A stretch of DNA of 64,000 nucleotides from Scylla paramamosain (lineage: Eukaryota > Arthropoda > Malacostraca > Decapoda > Portunidae): the NCBI RefSeq assembly GCF_035594125.1, contig NC_087158.1, forward strand, positions 6,498,501 to 6,562,500. Direction: 5' to 3'. Made by a program: the position numbers and the translations under genes. A model generated the notes under the pieces. The model saw only the letters and a program-made list of their open reading frames with translations. It made no database searches and had not been told where the DNA came from. Positions 25,144 through 39,700 of this stretch are shown piece by piece. The stretch's first letter is position 1; each line of letters begins with the position of its first letter.

Positions 25144-25248
25144 GAGATTCTGGTAATGGAAGGCTCAAGTACCTTTTGTGAGCTACCTCTCTATCATGAA
25201 TAGCAGGAGAACAGGCTGTGTTAAACCAAGGTTTGGAAGGTTTAGGTC
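24996..25248. repeat. 137 bp tandem duplication inside the Jockey-like element
   Basis: A unit beginning GGGCAGAAATATAAAGTGC at 24996 is repeated from 25133, with a few substitutions (for example GAACATGC versus GAACAGGC). It inserts extra linker coding sequence on the minus strand. Confidence 0.92.
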
Positions 25249-25370
25249 GAGAAAAAGAGTGAGGAATGTAGGGCCCGATGCCAGACACTATCACCTCCGT
25301 TATGCGCTCGGCACACAGTCTCTGGCACAGAAGCAGTAGTCATTCCAAGGAAATTCAGCAAAATACCTCC

Positions 25371-26110
25371 TCAGTTCCCCCCAACTAGCAGAGGCAAAAC
25401 ACCAGAGGCACCTCTCCTTAGGAGATCCTGAGGATGGATTGGAGCAATAGGACAAGATACAGATATGAGATTGTGATTGGAGGAGCCCAATGGAGAAGAT
25501 AGGGTAACAGCATAAGCAGAAGGATTAGAGGTTAGGAAAAGGTCAAGAATGTTGGGTGTATCTCCAAAACGGTCAAGGATATGAGCAGGGTGTTGCACCA
25601 ATTGGAGGATAGCAAAGTTGAAGGCTAGTTCACCATGATGGTCAGTGAAGGGAGAGGAAACCCAAAGCTGGTGGTGAACATTGAAGTCTCCAAGAATGGA
25701 GGTCTCTTCAAAAGGGAAGTGAGTCAGAATGTGCTCCACTTTGGAGGTTAAGTAGTCAAAGAATTTCTTATAGTCTGAGGAGTTAGGTGAGAGGTATACA
25801 GCACAGATAAATTTAGTTTGAGAGTGACTCTGTAATTGTAGCCAGATGGTGAAAAACTCGGAATATTCAAGAGTGTGGGCACAACAGCAGGTTAAGTCAT
25901 TGCGCACATAAACGCAACATTCAGCTTTGGATTGAAAATGAGAATAAAGAAAGTAGGAGGGAACAGAAAAGGGGCTATTGTAAGTTGCCTCAGACACCTA
26001 TATTTCAGTGAGGAAAAGAAGATGAGGTTTAGTAGAGGAGAGATTGTGTTCTAGAAATTGAAAACTAGATTTAAGACTGTGAATGTTGCAGAAATTAATG
26101 AAGAAAAAGT
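25371..26110 (-). pseudogene. AP-endonuclease domain of Jockey-like copy 2
   Basis: On the minus strand the domain starts near 26100 with FCNIHSLKSSFQFLEHNLS-type text and LTEIQVS (a stop near 25998 separates it from the rest). It continues open from 25997: [24 protein letters not shown], the catalytic [10 protein letters not shown] at about 25690-25661, and [11 protein letters not shown], where the usual SDH catalytic triplet reads SNH. Residues after about 25430 lead into the linker. The D-to-N change in the last motif would be expected to abolish cleavage, and the frame is broken at both ends. Confidence 0.83.
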
Positions 26111-26267
26111 TGAGGGGGGGTCTGAAGAGACTTAGGGTTGATACCAGAAGACACTAGCCTTGATGAGCATCACCAACAGGACACATCAAGAAAATTTTAA
26201 GTTGGTTTTTACCTAATTATTTTTTATTATTTTATTCAGAATACTGTACATGCATATCATAAATAAA

Positions 26268-26358
26268 GATGAGGTTTACTAGAGGAGAGGTGATGTTGTA
26301 CAGATAGAAAATTATATCTAAGACAGCAAATGTTACACAATTTAATGAAGAAAAGTTA
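26268..26358 (-). mobile_element. Small Jockey-like fragment (endonuclease start region)
   Basis: AAGATGAGGTTTACTAGAGG and the following text match 26010-26120 of the neighbouring element with more divergence. This indicates a second, older fragment of the family in the same orientation. Confidence 0.6.
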
Positions 26359-26440
26359 TAATATACCAGTAAAATGCCTTGGAAGGCGATTAACGAGCAA
26401 AGATGTCAGTAATGCATCAGTGGAAGGGGTATTTCAAGAA

Positions 26441-26446
26441 GAGATA

Positions 26447-26535
<89 letters not shown>
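26441..26535. repeat. (GA)n microsatellite with two TA interruptions
   Basis: About 95 bp of GA, interrupted by TA near its left end. Confidence 0.95.
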
Positions 26536-26536
<1 letters not shown>

Positions 26537-27213
26537 CAACTTCAGGCACCCCACACATCATGCACTTGCCTAATATTCAAATCACTCTAGCTCAAAACTC
26601 TACAAGAGCCCAATGGTTGTGCTATATACCATTTGGTAGGAAATTTCATGTTGTGTTCAGTGGTATCTATCCGCTCTCATTGAGATAAAAGAAAATTGGT
26701 GAAAATTGCAGAAAACTGATGGTCACTTTACAAAAAGTTTTGTATTGTATTTTGCATATGCACAGTAGTGTTGCAAATTTCACATGATTTTTCATCATAA
26801 CTTGTATTACTCTTATTACCAACAAAAATTTGAGCTTGATCAGTTAATTACTTAAAAAGTTGTAAGTTTGACTTTGTGCATGTACAGTGCTACTTCAAAG
26901 TTGACGTAAGGAATTTTATTAAAATTATAACATGACACCTCTTAAGTTTCATTAAAACTGGTTGAGTAGTTTTTGAGAAAAACCATTTCTGACACCCTTC
27001 TACTTTTAGTAAGTTAACTTCACCCAATAGAAGAGATGAAAGCTATATCATAAAAAATTGATAGAGGTGTGCTATTATATGATGCTAATTTTGTTACAAT
27101 CAGCCACATAGTTCTGGAGATATTAGCGATTGAATAGGGTTATGGTCAGACCGAGCCAGGCCCCTCAAAACGAAACAACAACCTCCATAGTAAACTTTGT
27201 TTCGCTCATAATT
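26536..27213. other. Unassigned stretch
   Basis: No frame, repeat or RNA recognised in this AT-rich stretch. Confidence 0.45.
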
Positions 27214-27640
27214 AATTTCTCACTCTTTCATAAAAGAGAACATAGTTATCCATTCAATCATGAGTTCCCCTTCAATACAGGGAGTGTAATATATATACCT
27301 CCCATATTTATAATATATGAATTTCTCACTCTTTCATAAAAGAGAACATAGTTATCCATTCAATCATGAAGAGTTCCCCTTCAGTACAGGGACTGTAATA
27401 TATATACCTCCCATATTTATAATATATGAATTTCTCACTCTTTCATAAAAGAGAACATAGCTATCCATTCAATCATGATGAGTTCCCCTTCAATACAGGG
27501 ACTGTAATATACATACCTCCCATATTTATAATATATGAATTTCTCTGTTTCATAAAGGAGAACATAGAGTTCTTTGTTTAATCATGATTAGTTTCTTTTC
27601 ATTACATGGACTGTACTAAATACATATTTTTTCTTAAGCT
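27214..27640. repeat. Local tandem repeat, about 109 bp, four copies
   Basis: The unit starts with AATTTCTCACTCTTTCATAA at 27214, 27320 and 27429. A degenerate fourth copy begins at 27538 and fades near 27640. Each unit contains AAAGAGAACATAG, TCCCCTTCA, TACAGGGA and CCTCCCATATTTATAATATATG. Copies 1 to 3 differ mainly by a 3 bp insertion after CAATCATGA. Confidence 0.93.
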
Positions 27641-27875
27641 ACTTTTTTAGAATACTTTTGGCTTAAGTTGAGAACTTGACCGCCCTGATTTGAGGAATGG
27701 TGAAGTGGAGCCACCAGGCACAATATCTACCAATTCACAAAACAGAGCAATGACTAAATTTTGACTTCTCTATTTCCTTAGTTTGGTGGCATCCCTACTT
27801 CCTTGATGCCATTTTCCTATCGTTCTATGCCAATAGAATGGAATACATCTACAACAAATAAGAGATAGCCTATAG

Positions 27876-28549
<674 letters not shown>

Positions 28550-28770
28550 CATATCTTCCCTCCCACAACAGCGATGCACTTCTGTGTTAAAGAGATGCAG
28601 CTAGTAAGCCAATATATATACTGATCGTTCAATTAATCCTTTATGTCATAAAACTTCTCTGAAAAAATCTAGTGAACAATTTTTCCTCTATCACTGCACT
28701 GTCCTTGATCTAAATTACATATTAAAACTACACATGATAGTGTAATGATCAGTATGCTTGGCTCACAAAC

Positions 28771-28905
<135 letters not shown>

Positions 28906-29261
28906 TTGGCTTTTGTCTCCAAACTCTCCCCCATAGAGAGACTGTATTAACTTGCAGAAATAAAGCTATCATTCAGGGAAACTGGTTTGTTTGCCAAACA
29001 AACATTACATTGCTGAATATTCTGTGGCACCAAATGCTTTGTCAGGAATTGTGGCAATGATATCTCAATCCTTGTCTTTGCATCCTACAATTTGTATGCT
29101 GAACATAAACCTTATCAACAAGTTTCTTGAGCTTCATATACTTTTATATATATTACACAAAGTCCATGACAACTGAAAAAACTATGCAAATAATGAAATG
29201 TAGCAGTAGCATCAATGTAACACCAGTCTGCTACTAATACTGCTGCCATCCACCTTCTGAC

Positions 29262-29445
29262 CTGCTCAGATGAAGCAGAAGCGTTGTCCTCTTCAAAAGA
29301 ATCCTCAGCCACCACACCAGACCGCTCATTGCTGTGGTAGTGTTGGGAGTAGAAGTTGGGGTAGTGGACAGGAGGAATGACACTGCCCTCACTCTGTGTT
29401 GAAAATATATGCTGCCATAAGATGGAGAAAATACTGAATCTGATA
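29262..29445 (-). CDS. Candidate coding exon 2 in arm B (unidentified)
   Basis: Minus-strand copy of the 8064-8247 exon. The frame stays open, with HYPNFYSQHYHSNERSG in place of HYPNFYSHHYYSNERSC, and the tail EDSFEEDNASASSEQ is unchanged. The acceptor reads CTGTCAG here instead of CTTTCAG, and the donor CAG/GTCAG is kept. The phase problem noted for the arm A copy applies equally. Both copies point inward to the spacer, so they face each other. Product unknown. Confidence 0.28.
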
Positions 29446-30007
29446 CTGACAGAAATAAAGAACAAAATTGTTTACAAAAATTTTATCATAATTGTTTATA
29501 ATATCAAGCAAATCTACAGAACACAGGACAACTCTACAACAAGCAGGCTCCAGGCTCCAGGCTGGCAAGCTTGAATAGTCTACACATCATATAAACTTTT
29601 GACTGAATAAAGATTCAGATGGATCTATGCTATTTTACAGGATTTAAGCTTTTAACAATGATACAAGTTCCCCATCAAAGGAACAACAAACTAAAGTCAA
29701 GTATGCGATCTCCTTCACTTTGTGTGCCTTCTTGTTGCAGTAAAATAATGTTCAGCTTCTTTTATCCAATTTTCATGGTCTAAATGAAACCTTTCTTATC
29801 AAAGATAATATAAGTTGTGGGATTTAGTTCACAATCAAATCAACATTTCTCTATTTTACCTACATCTGACATCTGTATTCATATGAATTTTTCTACAGCT
29901 ACCCACCCAGCAAGAGAAGAGTGCTGTGGAGATCTCCATCACCCACAATAAGTCCCTGAAATGCCTAAATAAACTTGGGATTCATGTCAAATAAAAACAA
30001 AACTCAC

Positions 30008-30180
30008 TGGGACATAGTACACATTTGTAAGAGTCCAAGGCAAGACTATCCCACCATCTGTGTACCATGGAATGCTCCCAACAACTGGAGTTACCCACAA
30101 CTGAGCTGCACTTGGTGCCAATAACCACTCATTCTCAGATACCCAACTCCTAAGCAAATCAATGCTGCATCTGATTACCA
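30008..30180 (-). CDS. Candidate coding exon in arm B (unidentified)
   Basis: Minus-strand copy of the 7329-7501 exon, same length (173 bp), with the acceptor and GTGAGT donor conserved. The two amino-acid differences I see are T to I early in the exon and A to T near its end. The tryptophan-rich core SWVSENEWLLAPSAAQLW is identical. At the overall arm divergence, conservation of the frame is weak evidence of selection. I cannot name the protein. Confidence 0.35.
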
Positions 30181-31049
30181 CTAGGACAATACTTAGTAAA
30201 AATTAACAAAGGTGGGGAGTTCCTCAGTCTATTACCATTACTGGGTAGGATACAGATGGAGAAATAGTACAAAAGACAGTTCAGTATTTGGTACAGTAGA
30301 GAACACTAACCCTCACCTATAGAAAGAGATCAGCCGTCAATACTTTCAAAGGAATAATTTCATCACTGTAAAATGGTTCTTTTTCAGGTCCCTTCAATAA
30401 ACCTTGCATGTCACTAGGTCATGGACCATGCTTCTATGAAAAGGCACAGATCAATGCCTCTTATGAAAGAGCACAGAGTTGATCAGGAATGAAAAAAGAA
30501 AAACTTAACTGACTTTGGAATCAAATATCTAAACTACATCTCTGTAAAAAAGATAGGGAGACTGAAAGAAATTTAATTGGAAAACATTCTATACAACATG
30601 GACAACCAAGGTCATGTGACCTTCTTAACATAACTCCTCCTATCAAATCACAATCTAAAAGCTTAAACACCTGATACCTTGAGCCTCCTACACACATTAT
30701 GAACAGATGGTTCCCAGCCTTTTATTTAGGAGATTAGTACAATGCCATGTTAACCTTCACATTATCATCCAAACATCAATTTAAAAAGCTAAATACTTAT
30801 CAAGTGAATTTACACATGCTTCAACACTCAAATACAGAATCCTGCACACAAACTTGACATGCCTTTGACAACTTTTTTATTGTCATATAAGAGAAATAAT
30901 AAATCACCACCTCATTTCCTTTCCTCTTATGTTGCTTAGTGTTTTGAGGACATGCTGCCATACATACATAGCAAAACACAAGTACAAAAATTAAGAGTGA
31001 AACATTGTGAAAACAAGGAATAAATATGTTTCATGTGACAGCATAGGAA

Positions 31050-31250
31050 GTGAAGCACAAGAAGTACAAGTGGCTAGGTGTACAGGCCACACACCTACCT
31101 GGCTTGGTCTCAGGTTCAACACCCGGGCTTGGAGGGCACGGCGGCCATGCCTGCTGCTAATGACCTGGCCTGTATCTGGTTCATTCGGGCTTCATCCTCA
31201 GCCATCAAAAGCTTGTTGTTGATAATTCTGTGCCATCACCAGGAAATGGA
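31050..31250 (+). mobile_element. Possible tRNA-derived SINE
   Basis: A GC-richer island has a possible A box (GTGGCTAGGTGTACAGG near 31069) and B box (GGTTCAACACC near 31112) about 40 bp apart, followed by a non-tRNA body. The acceptor stem is not evident. A tRNA pseudogene or chance similarity are alternatives. Confidence 0.35.
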
Positions 31251-31780
31251 ACAGAAGGAAAGGGGAGGTGAAGAGAAAAAAGACAGTGGGTAAGGATATA
31301 AGAACTTCTGAAAATATGCAATAAAGGGAGAATGGAAAAAGGAAGATGAAAATGAAATTTAGGAGATTACAAGGAGGTTGGTGGGTTCCCCTTGTTACTA
31401 ATACTGTACATACTGTATATGGATGAATAAAGCTACAAAATATCTTTTATCTTGCCTCCTTAAAAAAAAGTCAATACTGACCTTCATTAGCATCCTTAAA
31501 AATTTCATCAGATACAAAACAAAACTGCTGTTATAGTGACTTAAACACTCCATATCATCTGTCAGCCCCTGCAGGCTCCACACTGAATAAAAGGGTCACA
31601 CCTGTCAGTACAGCAGTCATGTGAACCTTTATGACTTGTCTCACCGTACTTGCACACAACCAAAATATATAAATGACCACATATTTTACACTTCCCTCAG
31701 CTTGTTAAGTGTGGTTCAACAGCCCCCACAACAAATGATCTGTCTCATTGTAGCAACAGCATGTCTTTATCAACTGCACA

Positions 31781-31783
<3 letters not shown>

Positions 31784-31843
<60 letters not shown>

Positions 31844-31855
31844 ACACACACACAC
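31784..31855. repeat. (CA)n microsatellite
   Basis: About 72 bp, interrupted by CAAA at the left and CATA near the right end. Confidence 0.95.
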
Positions 31856-32212
31856 TAGCTCTAATTTTGTATATCATTTTATGTAAATTATATGCTAAAT
31901 GACCAAAAAAAATATATGTCTGTAAATGATGCTACAGTCATGAAGATAATCATGCAAAATGAAAAGTGGAGAATTATCAGAAAATTCTGAATATAATGGA
32001 GCCAATCTGATTATTAACATGAATATGACGGAGTCAAGATTGACAAATGGAGCTAAGAAATAGCATATGTTGGAAATGGGACAAGAGGATAAAGAAACAA
32101 AGATGGGTAGTCGTAGAACAAAGTGATAGAGTGAGAGAAACTTGGAAGTAGCACTAGAGAAATGAATATGATTACTTCAAGAACTAAATAAATGTTGAAA
32201 AATTTGAAAGTG

Positions 32213-32400
<188 letters not shown>

Positions 32401-32559
32401 CTGGTCGTGATGACGAAAAAAATTAATCATGATAACTGATAAATCGGTAACAATAACCTTATCAGTGATGACTGATAATTGGCAATAAATTTATTGCCCA
32501 ATAACCAATAACTGATAAATTGATAAATCTAAAATTCCAATACCACCGATAACAATGAG

Positions 32560-35500
32560 TGTTTTTGAGCTTGTTACCTATAAAAAAAACACGAAAATTG
32601 ATGCAAAGCACTCTATAATGGGAAAGAAAAGGACATTGCAAGAAAAGTGTATAATGAGTGTTTTATAGTTCAAAAGAACCACAAGGCAAAAAATGCAAAA
32701 ACTAGTGTATATGAAGAAGTTTCGTAGATACCAAAATGCTGAAACTCATGAACAACACTCTTAATTGAGAAACAGAACAATTTTACTAAATGTGTGTATT
32801 TTGAGTGCTTTTCACATTCTTAGTTACCAAAACCCCAAATTGCATGCGAAGCCAGCTTTATGTGGGAAAAAAATGACATTACCAGAAAAAAATGTCTTTT
32901 GAGTGTTTTTGAGCGTGTTAGGCAATAAAGCACTAAAAAGGAGGGCAATCACATTATATTGGAATAAAACCAATTTTTAATAAGAACTTGCCTTGAAGTC
33001 TTTTGGAGCTCCTTATATACCAAAACACTAAAACGCATGCAAAATACACTTTATGGTGAAAAAGAATAACATCACCAAAAACATGTATTTTTAGTGTTTT
33101 TGATCATGTTACCAATAAAAACGCTTAAATGACATTACCAGAAAAATGTCTTTTAAGTGTTTTTGAGCGTGATATGCAACAAAGCACTAAAAAGCAGAAA
33201 AATCACACAACTTGGGAATAAAACCAACTTTTACGAAGAACTTGCCTTTAAGTGTTTTTTTAAACTCCTTACATACCAAAACGCTAAAACGCATGTAAAA
33301 CAGCCTTTATGGAGAAACAGAATAACTACCAAAAATATGTATTTTGAGTGTTTTTGATCATGTTACTTATAAAAACGCTTAAATACATGTAAAGGACCCT
33401 ATGTTTGTATAAGAAAAGGACATTAAGAAAATCGTGTATTATGAGTGTTTTTAAGTTCCTTAAGTACCAAAAAGCTAAAACACACAAATAACACTTTATA
33501 GAGAAAAAAAAAATTGTTATTCATCTTCATAGGTACCAAAATTCTGGAAAAATTCAGGGAAATTTTGTAAAAAAAAATAATTATAAAAAAAATAATTTTA
33601 GCTTTTTTCCGGAGTTATGTACCAAACCCTGAAGTGCATGCAAAGCCACCTATATGGAGAAATTATTCGACTTTACCAGAAACCTGTCTTTTGAGTGTTT
33701 TTTTTTTCAGCAATTTCAACAATATTACTGAAAATGTGTCTTTTCAGTGATTTACGTAGAAAAACGCTAAAATGGATGCAAACCAACCAATATGAAGAAA
33801 TAGAATAACATTACCAAAAAGATATATTTTGATGTGTTTTTGAGCTTGTCACCTACAAAAAAAGCGAAAATGGATGAAACGCACTCTATATTAGGAAAGA
33901 AAAGGACATTACGAGAAACGTGTATAATGAGTGTTTTACAGTTTCACAAGAACCACAAGGCAAAAAACTCAAAAACTCGTGTACATAAAAAAGTTTCTTA
34001 CATACCAAAATGCTGAATCACATGAATAACACTTTTAATTAAGAAACAGAACAACCTTACTAAATGCCTGTATTTTGAGTGTTTTTCACATTCTTAGTTA
34101 CCAAAACCCCAAATTCCATGCGAAACTAGCTTTATGTTGGAAAAAAAAAATATTACCAGAAAATGTCTTTCGAGTGTTTTTTGAGCGTGTTAGGCAATAA
34201 ACCACTAAAAAGCAGGGCAATCACATTACATGGGAATAAAACCAACTTTTACCAGGAACTTGCCTTTAGGTGTTTTTGAGCTCATTACATACCAAAACGC
34301 TAAAACGCATGCAAAACACCTTTTATGGAGAAACAGAATAACATTACCAAAAATATGTATTTTGAGTGTTTTTGATCATGTTATCTATAAAAACGCTTAA
34401 ATACATGCAAAGAACGTTATGTTTTGGAAACGAAAGGACATTACGAGAAATATGTATTATGAGTGTTTTTTTAGTACCAAAAAGCTAAAACCCACAAATA
34501 ACACTCATTATTTAGAAAAATAAATAAATAAAAATAAAAAAATTGGATTTTGTTTTTTTTGTTATTCATCTTCAAAGGTACCGAGATTCCAAAATTCTAG
34601 GAAAATTCCGGGCTATTATATGATAAAAGAAAATTATCAAAAAAGTTAATTTTAGCTTTATTTTCTGACTGTTATATACCAAACCCTAAAGTGCATGCAA
34701 AGCCTCCTATATGAGGAAATTAAACGACCTTAAAAGAAATCTGTCTTTTGAGTGTTTTTCAGAATGTTAGGCACCAAAACGATAAATAAATAAGGAACTC
34801 ACTCTATATGGGAATCCAAACAAAACTACTGAAAACGTGTCTTCTCAGTGTTTTACGTAGAAAAACGCTAAAAGGGATGCAAACCAACCAATTAAAAAAA
34901 AAAAAAGAAAAACATTACCAAAAAGGTATATTTTGAGTGTTTTTGAGCTTGTTACCTACAAAAAACGCGAAAATTGATGCAAAGCACTTTATATTAGGAA
35001 ATAAAAGGACATTGCAAGAAAAGTGTATAATGAGTGTTTTATAGTTCAAAAGAACCAAAAGGCAAAAAACGCAAAAACTTGTGGATATGGAGAAGTTTCC
35101 TAGATACCAAAATGCTGAAACTCATGAATAACATTCCTAATTGAGAAACAGAACAACCTTACTAAATGCGTGTATTTTGAGAGCTTTTCACATTCTTAGT
35201 TACCAAAACCTCAAATTGCATGCGAAACCAGCTTTATGTAAGAAAAAAATGACATTACCAGAAAAAAGTCTTTTGAGTGTTTTTGAGCCTGATAGGCAAT
35301 AAAGCACTAAAAAGCAGGGCAATCACATTACATTTGAATAAAACCAATTTTTAATAAGAACTTGCCTTTAAGTCTTTTTGAGCTCCTTATATACCAAAAC
35401 ACTAAAACGCATGCAAAATACACTTTATGGTGAAACAGAATAAAATTACCAAAAACATGTATTTTGAGTATTTTTGATCATATTATCTATAAAAACGCTT

Positions 35501-37900
35501 AAATACATGCAAAGAACCTTATGTTTGGGAAACAAAAGGACATTACGAGAAACGTATATTATGAGAGTTTTTAAGTTTAAGTACCAAAAATCTAAAACCC
35601 ACTCTTTATTTAGAAAAAAAATAAAATAAATAAATAAATAAAAAAAAAAAAAATAGGATTTTTTTTTTTTTTGTTATTCATCTTCATAGGTACCGAAATG
35701 CCAAAATTCTGGGAAAATTCAAGGCAATTATATGATAAGAGAATATTATCAAAAAAGTTGATTTTAGTTGTTTTTTTTCGGACTGTTATGTACCAAACCC
35801 TAAACTGCATGCAAAGCCTCCTATATAAGGAAATTAAACGACCTTACCAGAAATCTGTCTTTTGAGTGTTTTTCAGCATGTTAAGCACCAAAATGATAAA
35901 TAATAAGGAACTCACTTTATATGGGAATCCAAAACAAAATTACTGAAAACGTGTGTTCCCAATGTTTTACGTAGAAAAACGCTAAAATGGATGCAAACCA
36001 ACCAATATCAAGAAATAGAAAAAACATTACCAAAAAGGTATATTTTGAGTGTTTTGAGCTTGTTACCTACAAAAAAACGCTAAAATTGATACAAAGCACT
36101 CTATATTGGGAAACAAAGGGACATTGCTATAAAAGTGTATAATGAGTGTATTATAGTTCAAAAGAACAACAAGGCAAAAAACGCAAAAACTCGTGTATAT
36201 GGAGAAGTTTCCTAGATACCAAAATGCTGAAACTCATGAATAACACTCTTAATTGAGAAGCAGAACAACCTTACCAAATTCATGTATTTTGAGTGTTTTT
36301 CATATTCTTAGTTACCAAAAACCCAAATTTCATGCGAAACCAGATTTATGTGGGAAAACATGACATTTCCAGAAAAATGTCTTTTGAGTGTTTTTGATCG
36401 TGATAGGCAATAAAGCACTAAAAAGCAGGGCAATCACTTTTCATTGGAATAAAACCAATTTTTACCAAGAACTTGCCTTTAAATGTTTTTGAGCTCCTTA
36501 TATACCAAACCGCTAAAACGCATGCAAAACAAACTTTATGGAGAAACAGAATAACATTACCAAAAACATGTAATTTGGGTGATATTTATCATGTTATCTA
36601 TAAAAAAGCTTAAATACATGCAAAGAACACTATGTTTGGGAAACAAAAGGACATTACGAGAAACGTGTATTATGAGTGTTTTTTTTAAGTTCCTTAAGTA
36701 CCAAAAAGCTAAAACCCACAAATAACACTCTTTATTTAGAAAATAAAAACAAAAAATAGGATTTTTTTTTTCTTCATAGGTACCGAGATGCCAAAATTCT
36801 GGAAAAATTCAGGAAAATTATATGAACAAAAGAATATTATCAAAAAAGTTAATTTTAGCTTTTTTTTCGGACTGTTATGTACCAAACCCTAAAGTGCATG
36901 CAAAGCCTCCTATATGAGGAAATTAAACGACCTTACCAGAAATCTGTCTTTTGAGTGTTTTTCAGCATGTTAGGCACCAAAACGATAAATAATAAGGAAC
37001 TCACTCTATATGGGAATCCAAAACAAAATTACTGAAAATGTATCTTCTCAGTGTTTTACGTAGAAAAACGCAAAAACTCGTGTATATAAAGAAGTTTCTT
37101 CGATTCCAAAATGCTGAAACTCATGAATAACAATCTTAATTGAGAAACAGAACAACCTTAGGAAATGCCTGTATTTTGAGTGTTTTTCGTATTCTTAGTT
37201 AGCAATACCCAAAATAGCATAAGAAACTAGCTTTATGAGGGAAAAAAATGACATTATCAGAAGTGTCTTTTAATTGTTTTTTAGCGTGTTAGGCAATGAA
37301 GTACTAAAAAGCAGGGCAATCACATTACATGGGAATAAAACCAACTTTTACCAAAAACTTGCCAATATGTGTTTTTGAGCTCCATACATACCAAACCGCT
37401 AAAACGCATGGAAAACAAACTTTATGGAGTAACATAATAACATTACCAAAAACCTGTATTTTGAGTGTTTTTGATAATGTTATCTATAAAAACGCTTAAA
37501 TACATGCAAAGAACCTTATGTTTGGGAAACGTAAGGACATTACGAGAAACGTGTATTATGAGTGTTTTTAAGTTCCTTAACTACCAGAAAGCTAAAACCC
37601 ACAAATAACACTCGTTATTTAGAAAAAAAAAATAAATAAAAAAATAAATAAGTATAAGGATTTTTTTTTTTTTTTTTTTTGGTATTCACCTTCATAGGTA
37701 CCGAGATGCCAAAATTCTGGGAAAAATTAGGGCATTATATGATAAGAAATTTATATCAAAAAGTTGATATTAGCTTTTTTTCGGACAGTTATGTACCAAA
37801 CACTAAAGTGCATGCAAAGCCTCCCATATGAGGAAATTAAACGACCTTACCAGAAATCTGTGTTTTAAGTGTTTTTCAGCATGTTAGGCACCAAAACGAT
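32560..37900 (-). repeat. Second copy of the satellite segmental duplication
   Basis: Reverse complement of about 1-5330, including the fused monomer junction near 33110 and the aberrant unit with a GGAGTTATG landmark and CAATTTCAACAATATT (33605-33730). Confidence 0.8.
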
Positions 37901-39700
37901 AAATAATGAAGAACTCACTCTATATGGCAAACCAAAACAAAATTACTGAAAACGTGTCTTCTCAGTGTTTTACGAAGAAAAACGCTAAAACGGATGTAAA
38001 CCAACCAATATCAAGAAGTAGAAAAACATTACAAAAAAGGTATATTTTGAGTGTTTTTGAGCTTGTTACCTACAAAAAAAAAAAACGCGAAAATTGATAC
38101 AAAGCACTCTATATTGGGAAACAAAGGGACATTGCAAGAAAAGTGTATAATGAATGTTTTATAGTTCAAAAGAACCACAAGCCAAAAAACGCAAAAACTC
38201 CTGTATATGGAGAAGTTTCCTAGATACCAAAATGCTTAAACTCATGAATAACACTCTTAATTAAGAAACAGAACAACTTTACTAAATGCGTGTATTTTGA
38301 GTGCTTTTCACATTCTTAGTTACCAAAATCCCAAATTGCATGTGAAACTAGCTTTATGTGGGAAAAAAAATGACATTACCAGAAAAGTGTCTTTTGAGTG
38401 TTTTTGAGCGTGATAGGCAATAAAGCACTAAAAAGCAGGGGAATCACTTTACATGGAAATAAAATCAATTTTTACCAAGAACTTGCCTTTAAGTGTTTTG
38501 AGCTCCTTATATACCAAAACGCTAAAACGCATGCAAAACACACTTTATGGAGATAGAGAATAACATTACCAAAAACATATATTTTGAGTGTTTTTGATCA
38601 TGTTACCAATAAAAACGCTTAAATACATGCAAAGAACCCTATTTTTGGGAAACTAAAAGACATTACGAGAAACGTGTATTATCAGTGTTATTAAGATCTT
38701 TACCAAAAAGCTAAAAGCCAGAAATAACACTCTTTATTGAGAAAAAAAATAAAAAATAAAATAAATAAAAAAATACGATATTTTTTTCTTTTTTTTTCAT
38801 CTTCACAGGTACCGAGATGCCAAAATTTGGGCAAAATTCAGGAAATTATGAGTCAATTATCAAAAAAGTTAATTTTAGCTTTTTTTTTTGTACTGTTATG
38901 TACCAAACCCTAAAGAGCATGCAAAGCTACCTATATGGGGAAATTAAACGTCTTTGCCAGAAAACTGTCTTATGAGTGTTTTTCAGCTTGTTAGGCACCC
39001 TAACGGTAAATAACATGCAAGTCATTCTATATGGGAATCTAAAACAAAATTACTGAAAAAGTGTCTTTTCGGTGTTTTACGTAGAAAAACGCTAAAACGG
39101 ATGCAAACCAACCAATAAGAAGAAATAAAATAATATTACCAAAAAGGTACATTTTGAGGGTTTTTGAGCTTGTTACCTACAAAAAACGCGAAAATGGATG
39201 CAAAGCACTCCATATTGGGAAACAAAAAGACATTACGAGAAACGTGTATGAGTGTCTTATTATTTTTGAGCAAAAGAACTTGTGGTTCACAAGAACCGCA
39301 AGGCAAAAAATGCAAAAACTCGTGTATATAAAGAAGTTTCTTAGATACCAAAATGATGAAACTCACGAATAACAGTATTAATTGAGAAACAGAACAACCT
39401 TACCAAATGCGTATATTTTGAGTGTTTTTCACATTCGTAGCAAAACCCCAAATAGCACGCGAAACTATGTTGGAAAAAGAAATGACATTACTAGAAGTGT
39501 CTTTTGAGTGTTTTTGAGCGTGTTAGGCAATAAATCACACAAAAAAAAAAAAAAACAGGGCAATCACATTACATGGGAATAAAATTAACTTTTACCAAGA
39601 ACTTGCCTTGAAGTGTTTTTGACCTTACAAACCAAAACGCTAAAAGGCATGCAAAAAACTCCTTTATGGAGAAGCAGAATAACATTACTAAAAACATGTG

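Larger units (their letters stand above)
23100..26165 (-). mobile_element. Jockey-like LINE, copy 2, nearly complete ORF2, minus strand
   Basis: A longer homologue of the copy at 18368-20020. Reading right to left, it has the endonuclease (about 26110-25371), a linker, the reverse transcriptase (about 25143-23950), the C-terminal region (about 23700-23220), and the 3' text ending in an A-rich tail seen as the T/A runs near 23094-23190. No ORF1 is visible upstream, so it is 5'-truncated near 26165. A 137 bp internal tandem duplication sits at 24996-25248. Confidence 0.87.

Noticed and set aside
31050..31130. Functional tRNA gene
   Set aside because: Possible A and B boxes only; no acceptor stem or anticodon arm that I can fold.
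39136..39366. Many 60-100 residue frames in the satellite
   Set aside because: Similar frames recur because the satellite recurs; stops and indels vary between units and no unit keeps one frame. No sign of coding.
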